64,000 bases of DNA from Chromobotia macracanthus (Eukaryota; Chordata; Actinopteri; Cypriniformes; Botiidae): the NCBI GenBank assembly GCA_036877525.1, contig JAZGTH010000088.1, positions 2,212,501 through 2,276,500 on the forward strand. Direction: 5' to 3'. A model generated the notes under the pieces. That model was not told the origin of the DNA. It searched no databases and saw nothing but the letters and a program-made list of their open reading frames with translations. Each line of letters starts with the position of its first letter. Within the stretch, counting starts at the first letter, position 1. Below are positions 34,001 through 46,362 of this stretch, one piece after another. A program made the position numbers and the translations under genes.

Positions 34001-34864
34001 GCGAATGTAATTTCATGCTGGCTTTAAATCTTACTGTAGTAATTGTGATTTTTGTTTTATGTTACTGTTATTATGACTTCATCACCACAGCTTTGGCTGG
34101 CAACAATTTCCGGTAAGCTAATACTTTATTTTTACAAAATGGTAATGATTATATCATGGTAATTTGTTTCTGCCAAGACACAAAAGTCATTATATAGTTA
34201 ACTGATAATTATTATAAGACTTCCTTCAAACTGGGTAATATCATATAACTGCATTTTAGTAAACTGATGGTTAATGCCAAGTTAACACAGTAACTTGCCA
34301 AGCATAGTAACAGGTATTTTGGCAGAAAACATCTGTTGTCATAGTAACTGTTGTTAGGGTGTTCTGGCATGTACTGTAATTTGCTTCAGATAAAAGCATC
34401 TGCTTACCGACTCAGTTACTGGTTTGCCATAGTCCCTCTGGCTAAAGTTTCAGATTTTGTTGTCATATTTAGGACATGGTAATAATTACTCGGTGTGCCA
34501 TACAAATACAATGGTTTATGAATATCTTAAATTATTCAACACTATTATAAATATATTTGACGGTTTTATATTGCTGTCACTGATAACATCAATGAACTGC
34601 GGCACAAGCATGATATTATTTTTGTGAGAGCTGGTTTCTTCCGGTATGTTCTTGTCCACCACTGAGTGGCACTTTTCTCACCCTCTTGTGGTTTCCCTGC
34701 ACACACGCTCTTGATAAACCTTTAATGAGCGACTCACTTACGTAAGGCCTTTCCTGTCGGCACATGGCCCTGCTGTTGTGGGCTGCATTTTTCCGGTCCT
34801 TTTTACTGGATGGACAGTTTCTCACAATCTTTCACAACACATATCTTCTCATCTCCTGCACACT

Positions 34865-35038
34865 CTTACAGAAAATACACATGAATTTCACATGTGCAAA
34901 AACACGGGATAAGATTTTGAACCATTTTCGTGTGAATCTCATGTAAAATCACTCCTAATCACCCGTGAAACGTGGGATGTTTATCACGTGACCAGCTGTG
35001 TTTTTGCACATGTGAGGTTCATGTGTATTTTCTGTAAG
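34865..35038. mobile_element. Short inverted-repeat element with 41-bp arms
   Basis: Left arm 34865-34905 starts CTTACAGAAAATACACATG. Right arm 34998-35038 ends CATGTGTATTTTCTGTAAG. The arms pair over 41 bp with two mismatches, around a 92-bp loop. The structure is that of a non-autonomous MITE. Confidence 0.9.
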
Positions 35039-35073
35039 GGCAGTACAGTCGTGATATCAGATTATGTGTGTCT

Positions 35074-35100
35074 AGACAGACAGACAGATAGACAGACAGA
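35074..35100. repeat. (GACA)n/(GATA) microsatellite
   Basis: Six GACA-type tetranucleotide units with one GATA. Confidence 0.9.
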
Positions 35101-36042
35101 TTTTATTTTTAATTCCCAGTAGCTCTAGATGTACATTTTGCATAAAGTTTGATTTAGCATTGTTTCGTAGTTAATAGCGAATTATTAACTAATTATTCAG
35201 ATAGCAAATTAATTTATATTGAAAAAATACAGTGTATTTCTCTATGATTATTAAAGAAGTGTCTCATAAACAAGTATTTCCCCTTAATTATAAAGTTAAT
35301 CTCACATTGCTCCAAGCTATATCCACAAAAATCATATCGCCATGATACCGCTTCCAAAAATCTGTGTTGGTACCATATGGCACTTTCTGGTCTCTCTCTG
35401 AATGTGTGTGTGTTAGAGAGCGAGTGAGGGCCATGCTGACAGTTGCTGTCGGCACCGTTTTCACGAGCTTTTTTGTTTGCTGGCCACGTCTAAACTGACT
35501 AATGCACCCATTGGCCTCTCCTCTCTCTCTGCCCAAGGCTTTTCCGGCTGAGCGGGTAAACAGTGGCTCTCTGCAGCTCAGACACACCTCCACTCGCTCT
35601 GCAGTTTTCACGGGTTGTGATAGGAGTGTCGGGGCTGGGTCTCAACCTGCTCTCTGCCTGGGTCGCTGCTTGGGCTTTTTTTAACCTTCTCCACTGTAAT
35701 TTGTAAGGCTGAGGGCCTTATAGTTTGATATGTTGTGGATTTATGTATTGACCTCAGTGCAAACAGCCTTTATATTGTGTCTTAATCGCGCATGATGGGA
35801 TAGATTTGTGGTGGCATGTCCTGCTTGCATTGAAAGTTATTGAAAATATTGTCAAATTTTCAGAATCACTAAAAATGAGAAACTGTTTCAAAATGAAACA
35901 GTGAATTAAAAAAAATCAACTAAAGTTTATAAAAGATTAACTGTTCTTGCTGTTCAAACAATGGTCAAAATACTTTTTGGAGCTGTCTTCCAATACATTT
36001 CCAAAATTATGTTTTTATTAATAAAACTGCCCCTCTCTCCTT

Positions 36043-36068
36043 CCCTCTCTCTCGCTCTCTCTCTCTCG
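36043..36068. repeat. (CT)n microsatellite
   Basis: CT run with one G interruption. Confidence 0.9.
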
Positions 36069-37910
36069 TTTACTCACAGTTGATTGGTTGGAAGTAAGTG
36101 CCGCCCAAGGGCAGTATGGCACGGTGCCACACCTCTCTTGTACGCTGTCAACAGCCTGTCAGATGCTTCGAAAAACTTCCACCTGCGTTTTTCAACACAG
36201 ATCTTGCAAGAAGCTTTCGTTAAGATTCATTCAACAGCGCAACCAACGGAACAGGGGTTGAAAACAAAATGTACCATTTCGACGAATAACAGAGCACAGG
36301 TTTACACTTCACATGTAAGGCCAGTGGTCAGAGATCTGGCTGTTGTAACTGAAGTCATGCATTCTAGGGACTTCAGGAAACAGTGCTAAATTAAAGAGCA
36401 TGTCCTCTGCTTTTCAAGTAGGCAGGGAACACTACACAGTGGCTTGGCTTTCACTTGTTTTTCTGGCACGGAAGGCCGTGCTTTTTCTACATCACTGAAA
36501 TAACAGCACACTGCTTGGCTGCATGCCTGCGTTATAGCTTGAGCAGGAGATCAGCAAAGTTCAGGTTTTACTCCAAGGATCTCCAAAGATCTGTGGTTTT
36601 TCAAACAAAGGAAGTTTTTCTTATTTGGAAGACTTGAAATTTTCATTTATGAGTCTGAAAGTGGTCTGTATATTTGGCTTTGGATATTAAAATGTACATG
36701 AGGCGTTTTAGACACTATATTACCTGTTATGAATCATAAACGTTTTCCTCAAGAATTAGTTTTGTGCATCAAAGTCCATGTTTACAGTAGACTAATAATA
36801 CTCAGTCCAACATGTCCTAAAACGGTAACGCCAGCCATATGTTAACCCGTGACTCTATTGCTGTTTTAAAAGCTGTTAAAGAATATATTTCTCAAACAAA
36901 CAAAACCTTATTGCTTTATGATTTTGGACACAAGTGATGAGGCTGATGTCTTCTGCATTGCAGCTGTCTGATGTAATAAATCCCTCAACTTCAAGATTTT
37001 TGAATGATAAAAACTCGTCTTGTTGCTGTTGCTAAGCTTGCTTGGTGCTTGTTTGTAACAGCATGAGAGTTTTTGAACGCTCAAGAGGTCACTTCCACAT
37101 GCCAAAGTTTTATCAGCTTTGACCCGAGGGTCGTCCTGTCACTTTGGTCAGAATTCTTCAGTTAAATGTGAAATATGTTTGAGGCAGAACTAGTTTCTGC
37201 TTGCTAGTCTGCTAGAACACATGCTAGCGTACTCATTTCTGCAGTATATAGTACTTAAGTATTACAGTATGCAAATTTTCCCTATTAAATAAATGTATGG
37301 CCTATATATCTGCACAGAACAAAGCAAACTGCGCACTGCATCCCATAATGCAATGCACTCAAGCTTCCATTTCCTGTGATGAAAAAAGCAATATTAGCAA
37401 TGGTTTTAACAATCCTTTGCTCATAATTTGATTAGATTGCCAAATATTATCATAATGTTATGAGACGTCTTTTAATAGTCTGAAAAAGTAACTGCAGCAA
37501 CAGTGCTGTCAAGCCTATTTGTTAGTAATAAAAACCTGACAAGTACTGTCATCATTAGGCTGCTTTAGAATACTTGTTCTTAAAAGGATTTTAAGATATT
37601 TGACATTTAGTTAGGGTTACATATCGACGATTTATGTTCCATGAAAAAGTCCCCATTTAAAGAAAGTCAGCAAGTGTCTTACAAACGTGTATTTTCTGTG
37701 GAAGGTGCAGAAATGTAAAATGTTCATCCAATCATTGGATTTGGTCCGAATGCAATGATAGGACATCCGGCTTCACTGTTAAACTGTGTACGCGTTCATG
37801 TGTTGGAGGAGGAGTGGCTTTCCAGAGCGCTTTGAAGGGAGGGCGGGATCTTATGCTTTCAAAGCTAGCTTGCTATTTCTAGCCTCTCTGAAATTGTTGA
37901 GCTTACCTTT

Positions 37911-38177
37911 AACGTAAGCTAATGCATTAGTTATCATGAACTAACAATAAAAATGTTTTTTATAAGTTTATTAGTTCATACAAACACAAATGATCATGTT
38001 AGTTGATTGTGCATTAACCGATGATAACGGAACAGAATGTTTAAAAATGTATTAGTAAATATTGAAATGAACATTAAGATTAATAAATGTTGTAGAAGTA
38101 TCATTTATTGTTAGTGCGTGTTAACTAAAGTAGTTAACTAATGTTAACTAATGGAAACTTTTTGTAAATTGTTACCG
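37911..38177. mobile_element. MITE rich in GTTAACTAATG words, copy a
   Basis: Contains ATGAACTAACAATAAAAATG, ATTAATAAATGTTG, and ends AACTAATGGAAAC then TTTTTGTAAATTGTTACC. A related copy is at 38711-38958. The family is palindromic: TTAGTTCAT and ATGAACTAA occur on opposite sides. Confidence 0.75.
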
Positions 38178-38356
38178 GAAGTATAAAGCATTGTGAAAAT
38201 AGAGATGCGGGATGAGAGAAGGATGTAACGCAGGCACGGTTATCTGGTGGGATGTGCGCACATAATGACAGAGTGAAGCTGTAAATGGAGACGTGTGTTT
38301 GCGCCCCCGCAGCAGCGCGTAAAGGCCGCAGTGGTGTTGAGTTAACAGTGGAGCCA

Positions 38357-38390
38357 GCCTGCCTGCCTGCCTGCCTGCCTCTCTCTCTCT
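38357..38390. repeat. (GCCT)6 followed by (CT)5
   Basis: Tetranucleotide GCCT run from 38357 to 38380, passing directly into CT repeats. Confidence 0.95.
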
Positions 38391-38710
38391 CCTTTGCTTC
38401 CTGGTCCACCCCCGCCTCTTGACAAGGTTAATCTGTGCTGATGATGAGCAGTTGCGCTTGGCTCCACTTTTCTCGTAGATTCCTTCCGATAACCGTAACG
38501 TGAACCCAGCGTAAGATATGAGCGAGGAGAGCCGCCGCTCCTGCAGTCACGACCTCACGTACCTCCTCAAATACATGTGTTTCTGGACACTTCTTGACTG
38601 ATGAGTTTGCATGACTGTTCAGTCATTCGTGATTTCTGGATAAAGCATGTATAACATTTTATAGATGCTGGATTGACTAAAGTAAAGAAGTCCGGGAACT
38701 TTACAGTATG

Positions 38711-38958
38711 TCCCATTTGTTAACCTTAGTTAACGTGAAATAAAAATGAGCAATACTTCAACAACATTTATTAATCATAATGTTAATTTCAACATTACTA
38801 AAACATTTTTAAAGTTGTGTCTGTTTAGTCAATACACAATGAATGAACATTAAGAAAGATGAATAAATGCTGTTAAAATAAATTGCTCATTGTTAGTTCA
38901 TATTAGTTAACGCGTTAAGTAACGTTAACGAATGGAACCTTTTTGTAAAGTTTTAACG
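38711..38958. mobile_element. MITE rich in GTTAACTAATG words, copy b
   Basis: Contains AACATTTATTAATCATAATG, TTGTTAGTTCATATTAG and ends ACGAATGGAACC then TTTTTGTAAAGTTTTAAC, parallel to the end of copy a. Confidence 0.75.
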
Positions 38959-41066
38959 AAAAATCAAATTCACTTTAGACATTTCCACGACATTTTAATG
39001 ACTCATTGATTTTATATTTTCTTCCCATGACTTATCCAAACGTACAAATCCTAATTTTAAAATTTCCATTAGCAACAGATATCTAGAGGCATCAACGAGA
39101 GGAAAAAACAAAGCAGAAAGACTCTGTGGCATCTTCTTTTCAGCAGTGTGAAGCTGCTTCAGAGCGCCTGGCTGTGGGCCAGCAGGAACAGGTTCGAGGT
39201 GAAGTGAATCCAACCAGCTGTTGTCTGGTCGTGACCATGGCAACGGCCACACAATATTTGTGTTAGGATGTGTGTGGGGACATCTGATACAGACGGTGTG
39301 GACCGGCTCCGTGCAGCTGTCCCGGGAAAAACAACTTTCCCTGTCTCTGCTCAGTGGCTTTTTTCTCACTCCTCATGATATACCATCAGTCTTGATCTAA
39401 ACTGGCCTTTCACAGGCCAAAATTCAATATAAAACAGTGCAATCATTTGATGATACCATAATGTTTAGGCTGTGTGCAGCGTGCAAGCTTATAATTTCGC
39501 ACAAACCATAACGCCATATGTTTACCGTAATGTAAACATTTAGGCATACAATCTATTTAGAAGACGCCACCTGGCTAATCTTTGCCACAAAACTTCACTC
39601 TTTAGGGATTGCGGTAGAACCCAAAGCTCACAAAAGAATATGTTTTCACATGATTGTGGACAGTGTCCAAGACTGTATAACAGCATAGCACTGCAGTACA
39701 TCCTAACAGAAACAATGACTCACCAATGGAGGTTTAATTCCACAGGACAACCGCAATTCTGTAGCTCATTCAACATGGTTTCTTTGTTTGTAAGCAGTAT
39801 GTTATAATGACAGCAGTTTCAGTGCTTCAGAGTATGTGCTACGCGACAAAGTAAACATGCTTTTACACGTACGCCAACAGCTGTTTACTGATTTTCTTGC
39901 CGTGTATTCGGAAAGTTGTAAATGTTCATTAGTAAAGAGTCAAATAAGGATAGCAAAAAAACTTTGTTTTTTAAACTCGTAATATTCTAATATTAACCTC
40001 TATTCTGTTATAGTTTTTCATAATACTGAATTAATGAATTAGTGAACATTATAAAAATAGTCATAATGCCCTGTTTATAGTGCCTCTAAAAACAGATATT
40101 TCTCTGTTCATATTTACTGTAATTATGAATTATTTATATGAAGAGTGCATATATACTCCTCCATAGATACTGCTGTGTCAGTTGGCTTTGTTATGGCTAA
40201 CATCCACATTCAGTTCCCAGAAAGTTTATGAATTGCTCGTTTAATCGGGTGTGAAATTTCATAAACACACAAGAAAACCGCCCGGTTTACCTCCTGTATT
40301 AACTCACACTTCACCGCAGCTCCGTTTGCAACTTTATAGTAAGACCAAAAAGACGGTGAGTTGTGTGAAAGTAAATACTAACCACAGTACAGTCACTGGC
40401 AGCTTTCTGTGTGGTTATTTTACTAAAAGAGACTCTTAAATGGTATTGCTGTGTTATACTTTCTAATCATACAATTTTCTTACATTGTTAGAAACATTAG
40501 AAGCTTTGTGAATGACTCAACGAATCAACTTTTAATTGAAATCTGTTATTTAAAACAGATCAGATAAGTAAGCTTGTAAGAATATTTCTGAGGCTGAACC
40601 CAACACGTGGCGCTGTGGGGCTGGTGGCTCAGTACTTCACAGCCCAGCTCTGTTTTCTTCATAAACACAGTCCAGAACAGGGGAACTTTTATCTCCTCAC
40701 TTACAGGGCCATTAATAATTTGACAAGTACGTCTATTTTTGCCCTTTCCTGAGTGTAATTATACCAAATGAACACCAATTATACGGTGGTGCTGAACTGC
40801 CCAAAATTAACTTGAGCTTCATTTCCTCAACTCAGTTTTCCAGTTATCAGAGGGCAGGGTGAATGAGACCAGACATATCTGAATCAATATCAGAGTCCCC
40901 ATATATTGTGACATTTAACAGAATTCTGGCAGTGAAATCAAATATGCAGATTTCCAGGAGAAAATTAGAACAGCAATTGATTAATTAGCATATCTGTTAT
41001 AAGGGTAAGCATCTACAAAGCCGCATGAACAATCTCATGAACACGCGTGCTTTATGGTGTTATATA
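38959..41066. other. Gene-free stretch
   Basis: AT-rich unique sequence. I see no gene, RNA or clear repeat in it. Confidence 0.6.
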
Positions 41067-41368
41067 CCCAGCTACCAATTTTAGGTTGTAAGTGTGTTTC
41101 CCTAACATTTCTATAAAATAACAAAAATAGTGTTCTTATATATTGTTGTTATGTTGTTTAAAGTTCTAGAGACGTATTAACATGCTATTCAAACGTTTTA
41201 AACATTTTTTAAATGTTTCACTAACAACTTAGAAATAAAGTTTTTTGATATGTATATAACATTAAAAATGTTCTGCTAACGTTACTGCAAGAGCATTTTC
41301 TTCATATTTTGCAGAGAACTTTTACAGAACGTTAGCCAGCATTCTGAGAACCTTTGCTCTTAGCTGGG
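41067..41368 (+). mobile_element. TACCCAGCTAAC inverted-repeat element, copy 9
   Basis: Forward orientation, full length, flanked by TA on both sides: TATA then CCCAGCTACCAATTTTAGG at the left and CTTAGCTGGG then TA at the right. Confidence 0.9.
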
Positions 41369-41785
41369 TAGTGCTAGCACGAATGAGCATGTGTTATTAT
41401 CTGTGTCCGTCATAACAAAACGTCTTCTTTGTGTTTCTTTTGTGTTCAATATTGTATTCATCTCAATCCCAGCCACTGTTAACTGGAATTCCAGGCCGAT
41501 TCTGTAGATCTCGTGCACACGCAAATCTGTTTGAGTGACAGCCTGCATTTACATGCAGTATCAACAGTTACACCACAGCACTGTGTTCCTGTCTGTAAGA
41601 CCTGTGTCTGTAACACTCATTCTCTCAGCTCAATACAAAAGGCCTTACCATTGTAAAGATGCCATAAACGCTATTATGCAAAGATGTGTAAACAATGTGT
41701 ACAAAGTCCTTTAAAACCAGTGAGCAACAGTGAGATGTATGCATGCAAAAACCTGTTTCTAGAGGCTGAAAAACAAATAAAATTA

Positions 41786-41882
41786 ATTAAGTTAGTTAGT
41801 TGTACTTTTACTTGCTTGCTTATAAGGTTAGTTAGCTTGTTGGTTAGGTAGTTTGCTGGTTAGTTGGTTAGTTAGTGGTACT
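41786..41882. repeat. Degenerate GTTA/GTTG tetranucleotide tract
   Basis: Repeated TTAGTTAG, GGTTAGTTAG, TTGGTTAG and GGTTAGTTGGTTAG words over about 95 bp. Confidence 0.7.
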
Positions 41883-42578
41883 TTTATCTGCTCATTCATA
41901 GGGCCATTAATAATTGGACAAGTATATCTATTTTTGGCTTGTCCTAAAGAACGTAATTATGCAATAAATGAACACCAATTATATGGTACTTGTTTAGTTA
42001 ATTAGCTAGTTAATAAAAATGTCTTCTGCATTACTTTGTTTTTGTACATTTATTTAGTGTTCTATATCATTTTGGGTAGTTTAGCTAAAGCAAAAGGGCT
42101 CCACAACAATTTTGTGAAACTTCCAGTTAGTGTTACTCTGCGGCCACATGTTTGAGTTTGGGGGCTGGTGATCCCACAGGTGCTGCTTATAAACTTGGCT
42201 GAACACAATGTGGTGAGTGTCCCAGTCAGACTGGAAAGGCGATGATATGGACCACCTGCTTTCCAAGCTGCTCGGTCATAGAGAGTCTCTGTGACCCTCT
42301 GCACACAAATCCACCCCAATTTCCTCCAAAGAATTGTATTGTTTGGGAAGAAAAAGTTGAGTTGGACCTTTAACAAAAATGTTGCTTAAAAACGTTATTA
42401 TAATCTTACATTATTCTCTTTTTTATTTTATACAGTAGGGTTCAAAAGTCTGAGAGGTGTAATATCTGTATGTTGCATTTTTCTAATCTAATGCTGGATG
42501 TTTCATTACAAATGATAATCAGTATCAGTAATTTATGTGCAAGTTTAAATGAATGTCTTAGCAGGTCATTTGATACCC

Positions 42579-42711
42579 TTTAAAGCTGCAATTCGTAATT
42601 TTTTTTTTTTAAAAAAGAACAAAATCAGAACAGAACAGAAATGAACCTGCAGTTTTATGTTTCAAACAGAGATGGCGATAGAGAGGCAGAAGTTACAGAT
42701 TGCAGCTTTAA
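42579..42711. mobile_element. TTAAAGCTGCAAT-type MITE, short copy
   Basis: Left end TTTAAAGCTGCAATTCGTAA and right end TTACAGATTGCAGCTTTAA are inverted repeats. The total length is about 133 bp. Confidence 0.85.
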
Positions 42712-44044
42712 TGACAGCTGGTATGGGCTTCACAAGTCTGGGAAGTTATTCTCATTCCCGTGATTTGAAAAAGTTTCAAACAGCATCTTGTGTCGTTTAA
42801 TAAAAAAACCCAAACAAGTAACAACAAAAATGTGCTTAAATATTGCCTATGTGACTACGAAATACTGTTCAGAATAACTTCTGTACCTTCAAATTTCTCC
42901 AGACCCGTTTTTGTAGTTCGTCTGTGTAGTTTGTGTGTAAGTTGAACAGCCCTACACTCGAGGAACCGCGTTCTTAACCTCCACCCTCCTCCTCCATCAC
43001 CCCTCCCTATTCCTCCTCCTCCTTCAGCTGCTGTCTCTAATTAAGAGCCGTACAGTCACAACTCTTCCACTGACAATTTAAAGACCCAGCCGTGACGCTC
43101 GCAGGTTAGCTGCGAGCGCAAAGGAAGTCCCCCGAGAACATAAGAGCCACACCAACAGTCACTAAAGAATCAACATCCACTTTTTTATAGTTCTTGTCAA
43201 GAATTAAACAGAACAGAATCTTTTTTATTGTCATTTAGCAGCTGTACAACTACATTTGGACACTATAGTCTTGTTAGCCTTGTTTTGCTTTTTTGTTTCT
43301 TTGCTGTAAACGAATACTCTGTCTCTAAGTCTTCATGTTTCCTGAACTGAGACGGCTCTTTAAAGATGGACCTTGACAAAGCGTGCTTTAGTGAGAAAAA
43401 CAACATATGTCCATGTCAGGTCGAAAGGTCAACTGTCCCTAATGAAGAAAAGCTTGTAACATCCAATTTGGAAACACAACCACATGTTTTCGGATAATCA
43501 ACAGAGAAAAAGAAAAAGAGCGAAATGTAGGTCACAAGATGTTTTCTCTTGATAAACTCAAAGCCTGGTTAACTCAGAGGTTAGTTACACACTAGAACTG
43601 ACCTTAGAGTGCTCATGGCATCAGGGTTGGAATAAGGTTAACAGCAGGATTTTACTCTAAAACAAAGACGTTCCCTTGGGCTACCCGAGTCCAGAACAAC
43701 AGAAGGGAAATGCCTTATAAAAAGGCTAAGGGTTATCAGTTTTATAACAACATCTCCACCACAGCCAAGATAAAAGGACGTTATCGTTTAGATAAGTTAT
43801 TTTCAAAGAGCTTTATTGCCAGTGAAATGTTTGTGCCATAACTCAGTTGTGTAACAGCCCACAAAGTTAGTGTTGAAATAACCTGAAAGTCTGTAATAAG
43901 CAACAGATTTTGATACATGAAAACCTTGTTTTGCATATATTTCAAAATGGATTTTACATGTAAATAGATCCAATTGAAATCCATTTTGCTAAAGCATTAA
44001 TTATTCTTTATCAGCACAATCTACATTTTGACAAGGAGAGTGCT
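42712..44044. other. Gene-free stretch with a GC-richer block
   Basis: No gene supported. The segment at about 42950-43165 is more complex and GC-rich, with CTCTAATTAAGAGCC and GACGCTCGCAGGTTAGC, and stands out from its AT-rich surroundings. Confidence 0.5.
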
Positions 44045-44290
44045 GTTTGCAAGTGCAAAAGTTGCCAACATGGTAATAATGTCTTGAGAATGGTTGCCAA
44101 GGCATTGCTATGCAGTTGTTAAGGTATTTTGTGCATATTTTAGTATGTTGCCATGCAGTTACTATGGTGATGTGATTAGTTGCCAGGTGGTTCTTAACAA
44201 CCAATCACATCACCTTAGTAACTGCAAGATGTGTGTTTTTTAGTGTGTTGCCATGCAGTTACTAGGGTGTTGTGACTGGTTGCTAGATGG
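44045..44290. repeat. Degenerate tandem GTTGCCATGCAGTTACTA repeat
   Basis: Repeated units including GTTGCCATGCAGTTACTATGG, found twice with the variants ATGCAGTTGTTAAGG and GGTTGCTAGATGG, over about 245 bp. The spacing is irregular. Confidence 0.7.
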
Positions 44291-44882
44291 TCGGCAGATA
44301 TGGCCCAGTTCTCTCTTTCAACGCAAGTCCCAGAAATCTTTTTCACCTGTTTAATCATCTGCCAAAATTTGTAAGTTTGATCGCTAAGAAAAGTAACAGC
44401 ACATCTGTACTCAAAACTCCACATGATTTGAAGTATCGCTGTCTGTTGCGCAAATGTTACGAGGAGTTACGTGCCAAAGTGGGACATAAAAGTGCCTAAA
44501 GCATTTAAGATGGTAATACTCGTTTTAGTTTCCTCGCTTAAGCTTATTAGTGCACCGGTTGTGCACCATTGTGAGTTTTAATCACAGATTTTCTATAATC
44601 AGTGTGGGAACAGCGTGCATGTATTCATGCATGTTAAACACATGCGAGTGAGTTCAGTGCAGAAATATGCCACCGGCTGGTTGCAATAAATAATGTGACC
44701 AGTGATTTGCGTTCAGACTCGCATCTGTCACGTGCTGTGCAGAGAGGGCCTCATCTGTGCAGCAAATGAACATATGTGTTAACCAGATGTGCCTTGTGAA
44801 GGATTGTTTGAAATACCGTTGTCAAAACTCCATTTGCACGTTGTCCATCCAGGTTGATTTTTGCAAAAATTCAGAGCTCATA

Positions 44883-45220
44883 CCCAGCAAACATTTTTAG
44901 GTTCAAAGAATGTTTCCATTAAGTAACAATAATGTTAAAAACATCATTGTGATAGTTTTAGGAACGTTCAAAATGTTATTGCTTGATTACAAAGAATGCT
45001 ATTCAAACTTCTGTTTCAAACTTAAAAATTCTGTAATGTTTCTAAAACATTCTGCTAACTACTCCGAAATGGCGCTTTTGATATATGATATATAATACTA
45101 AGAAACGTTCTACTAACATAACTGCAAGACGTTTTTGATAACTTTAAGAGAACCTTGAGAGAACTTCAACCATCTTTAGAACATTAGCCCACAGTCTCAG
45201 AACGTTCCCTATTAACAGGG
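44883..45220 (+). mobile_element. TACCCAGCTAAC inverted-repeat element, copy 10
   Basis: Forward orientation, full length, TA on both sides. CCCAGCAAACATTTTTAGG at the left, TCAGAACGTTCCCTATTAAC then AGGG at the right. Confidence 0.85.
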
Positions 45221-46103
45221 TAAGTCTGTAAGATGTGCAGATACTAACACCGATCCAAAATAAACCAACTGATTGGCACTCATTTATAACCTAAGGGTAA
45301 TAACAATAATAATAATTTCACAAATTTTGTTTGCACAATGATTACAACATCTTTTGAAAAGTTCAGAGCTAGCCAGAAAAGATGGATCCCTTAAGTGGCC
45401 ATCCCGGGTACATGACTGTGACTCCACGTGGTGAGGCCATTTGCTGCCTACAGCCTCAACCCAGCTTGCAGTCTGTGGCCAAGGACATTATGTGTTGATA
45501 CAGAAGGGGTTGTGTAATGAACACACACATACTACTGCCTTGAAGTGACATTTGTTTGTGGAGTTATTTTTCCATAATGCAAATGAACCTGTGTCAAAAG
45601 GTGCTGTTCTTCGGTCGAGAAAGCAACCGCATGGTGCAACAGTTGGTGCACAGTTTGCATACGATATGCAAAAAAGGCAGAGTTTGTTGTTTATCACTGT
45701 GGAAAGGAGGAAAAGAAATGACAGCATACAATAACTGGTTGTAGTTTACATAAGCTTCAGTTATTAAAACCAAAACTGCTGCATGCCTGCATGCATCATG
45801 CAAATTAACATGCGTTTAAACAAGATGCCTCGATAAAGATTTGTAACTTGATGGTTGTTTTGGATTTTCTTTACAAGGTACAAAGGGGAAAAACTCGCCA
45901 CTACAATGCTGGAGGGTTCTGAGTGGTTGTCGGCGTGGTTGCTGTGGTGCTCTGAGTGCTTTTAGCATGTTGCCGTCTGGTTGCTAGGTTGTTTCCTGCT
46001 GGTCCAGGTCAAATGAGTTCTCTCACAAGTATCGATGATATTATTATCACGTGTATTTGTTGAAAATGTTAAGGAAAGTTATAGCACATCTTTCCTTCAA
46101 CAA
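45221..46103. other. Gene-free stretch
   Basis: No gene supported. A short GTTGCTA-type repeat lies at about 45930-46000 (GGTTGCTGTGGTGCTCTGAG, GGTTGCTAGGTTG). Confidence 0.5.
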
Positions 46104-46362
46104 CCTGGTTAACAGGGAACGTTCTCTGAATGTTGGCTAACGTTATGTATAATACATATCAAAAACATTATTCTTAAATAGTTCATGGAATGTGTTAAAA
46201 ACATTACAACATTAAAAACGTTTGAATACTGTTCTTATAACCAAGCAAAAAAAATGTTTTGAATGCTACAACTTTCAAAATAACATTTAAAAAACTTTAT
46301 TCCTTACGGTTAGGTTAACGTTAACGTTTAAATGTTTTTACAATTTAAAATTGTCAGATGGG
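46104..46362 (-). mobile_element. TACCCAGCTAAC inverted-repeat element, copy 11
   Basis: Reverse orientation. GTTAACAGGGAACGTTCTC at the left and TTTACAATTTAAAATTGTC then AGATGGG at the right, with internal shortening. Confidence 0.8.

Larger units (their letters stand above)
34001..37900. other. Gene-free stretch
   Basis: No coding gene can be supported. It contains the long-armed hairpin element at 34865-35038, a GACA/GATA repeat at 35074-35100, a more GC-rich unique block at about 35420-35680 and a CT tract at 36043-36068. A fragment near 34386-34408 (CAGATAAAAGCATCTGCTT) resembles the SINE tail. Confidence 0.6.

Noticed and set aside
34861..35041. microRNA gene at the 41-bp-arm hairpin
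   Set aside because: The 92-nt loop and long uniform arms fit a MITE better than a miRNA precursor. No small-RNA evidence is available.
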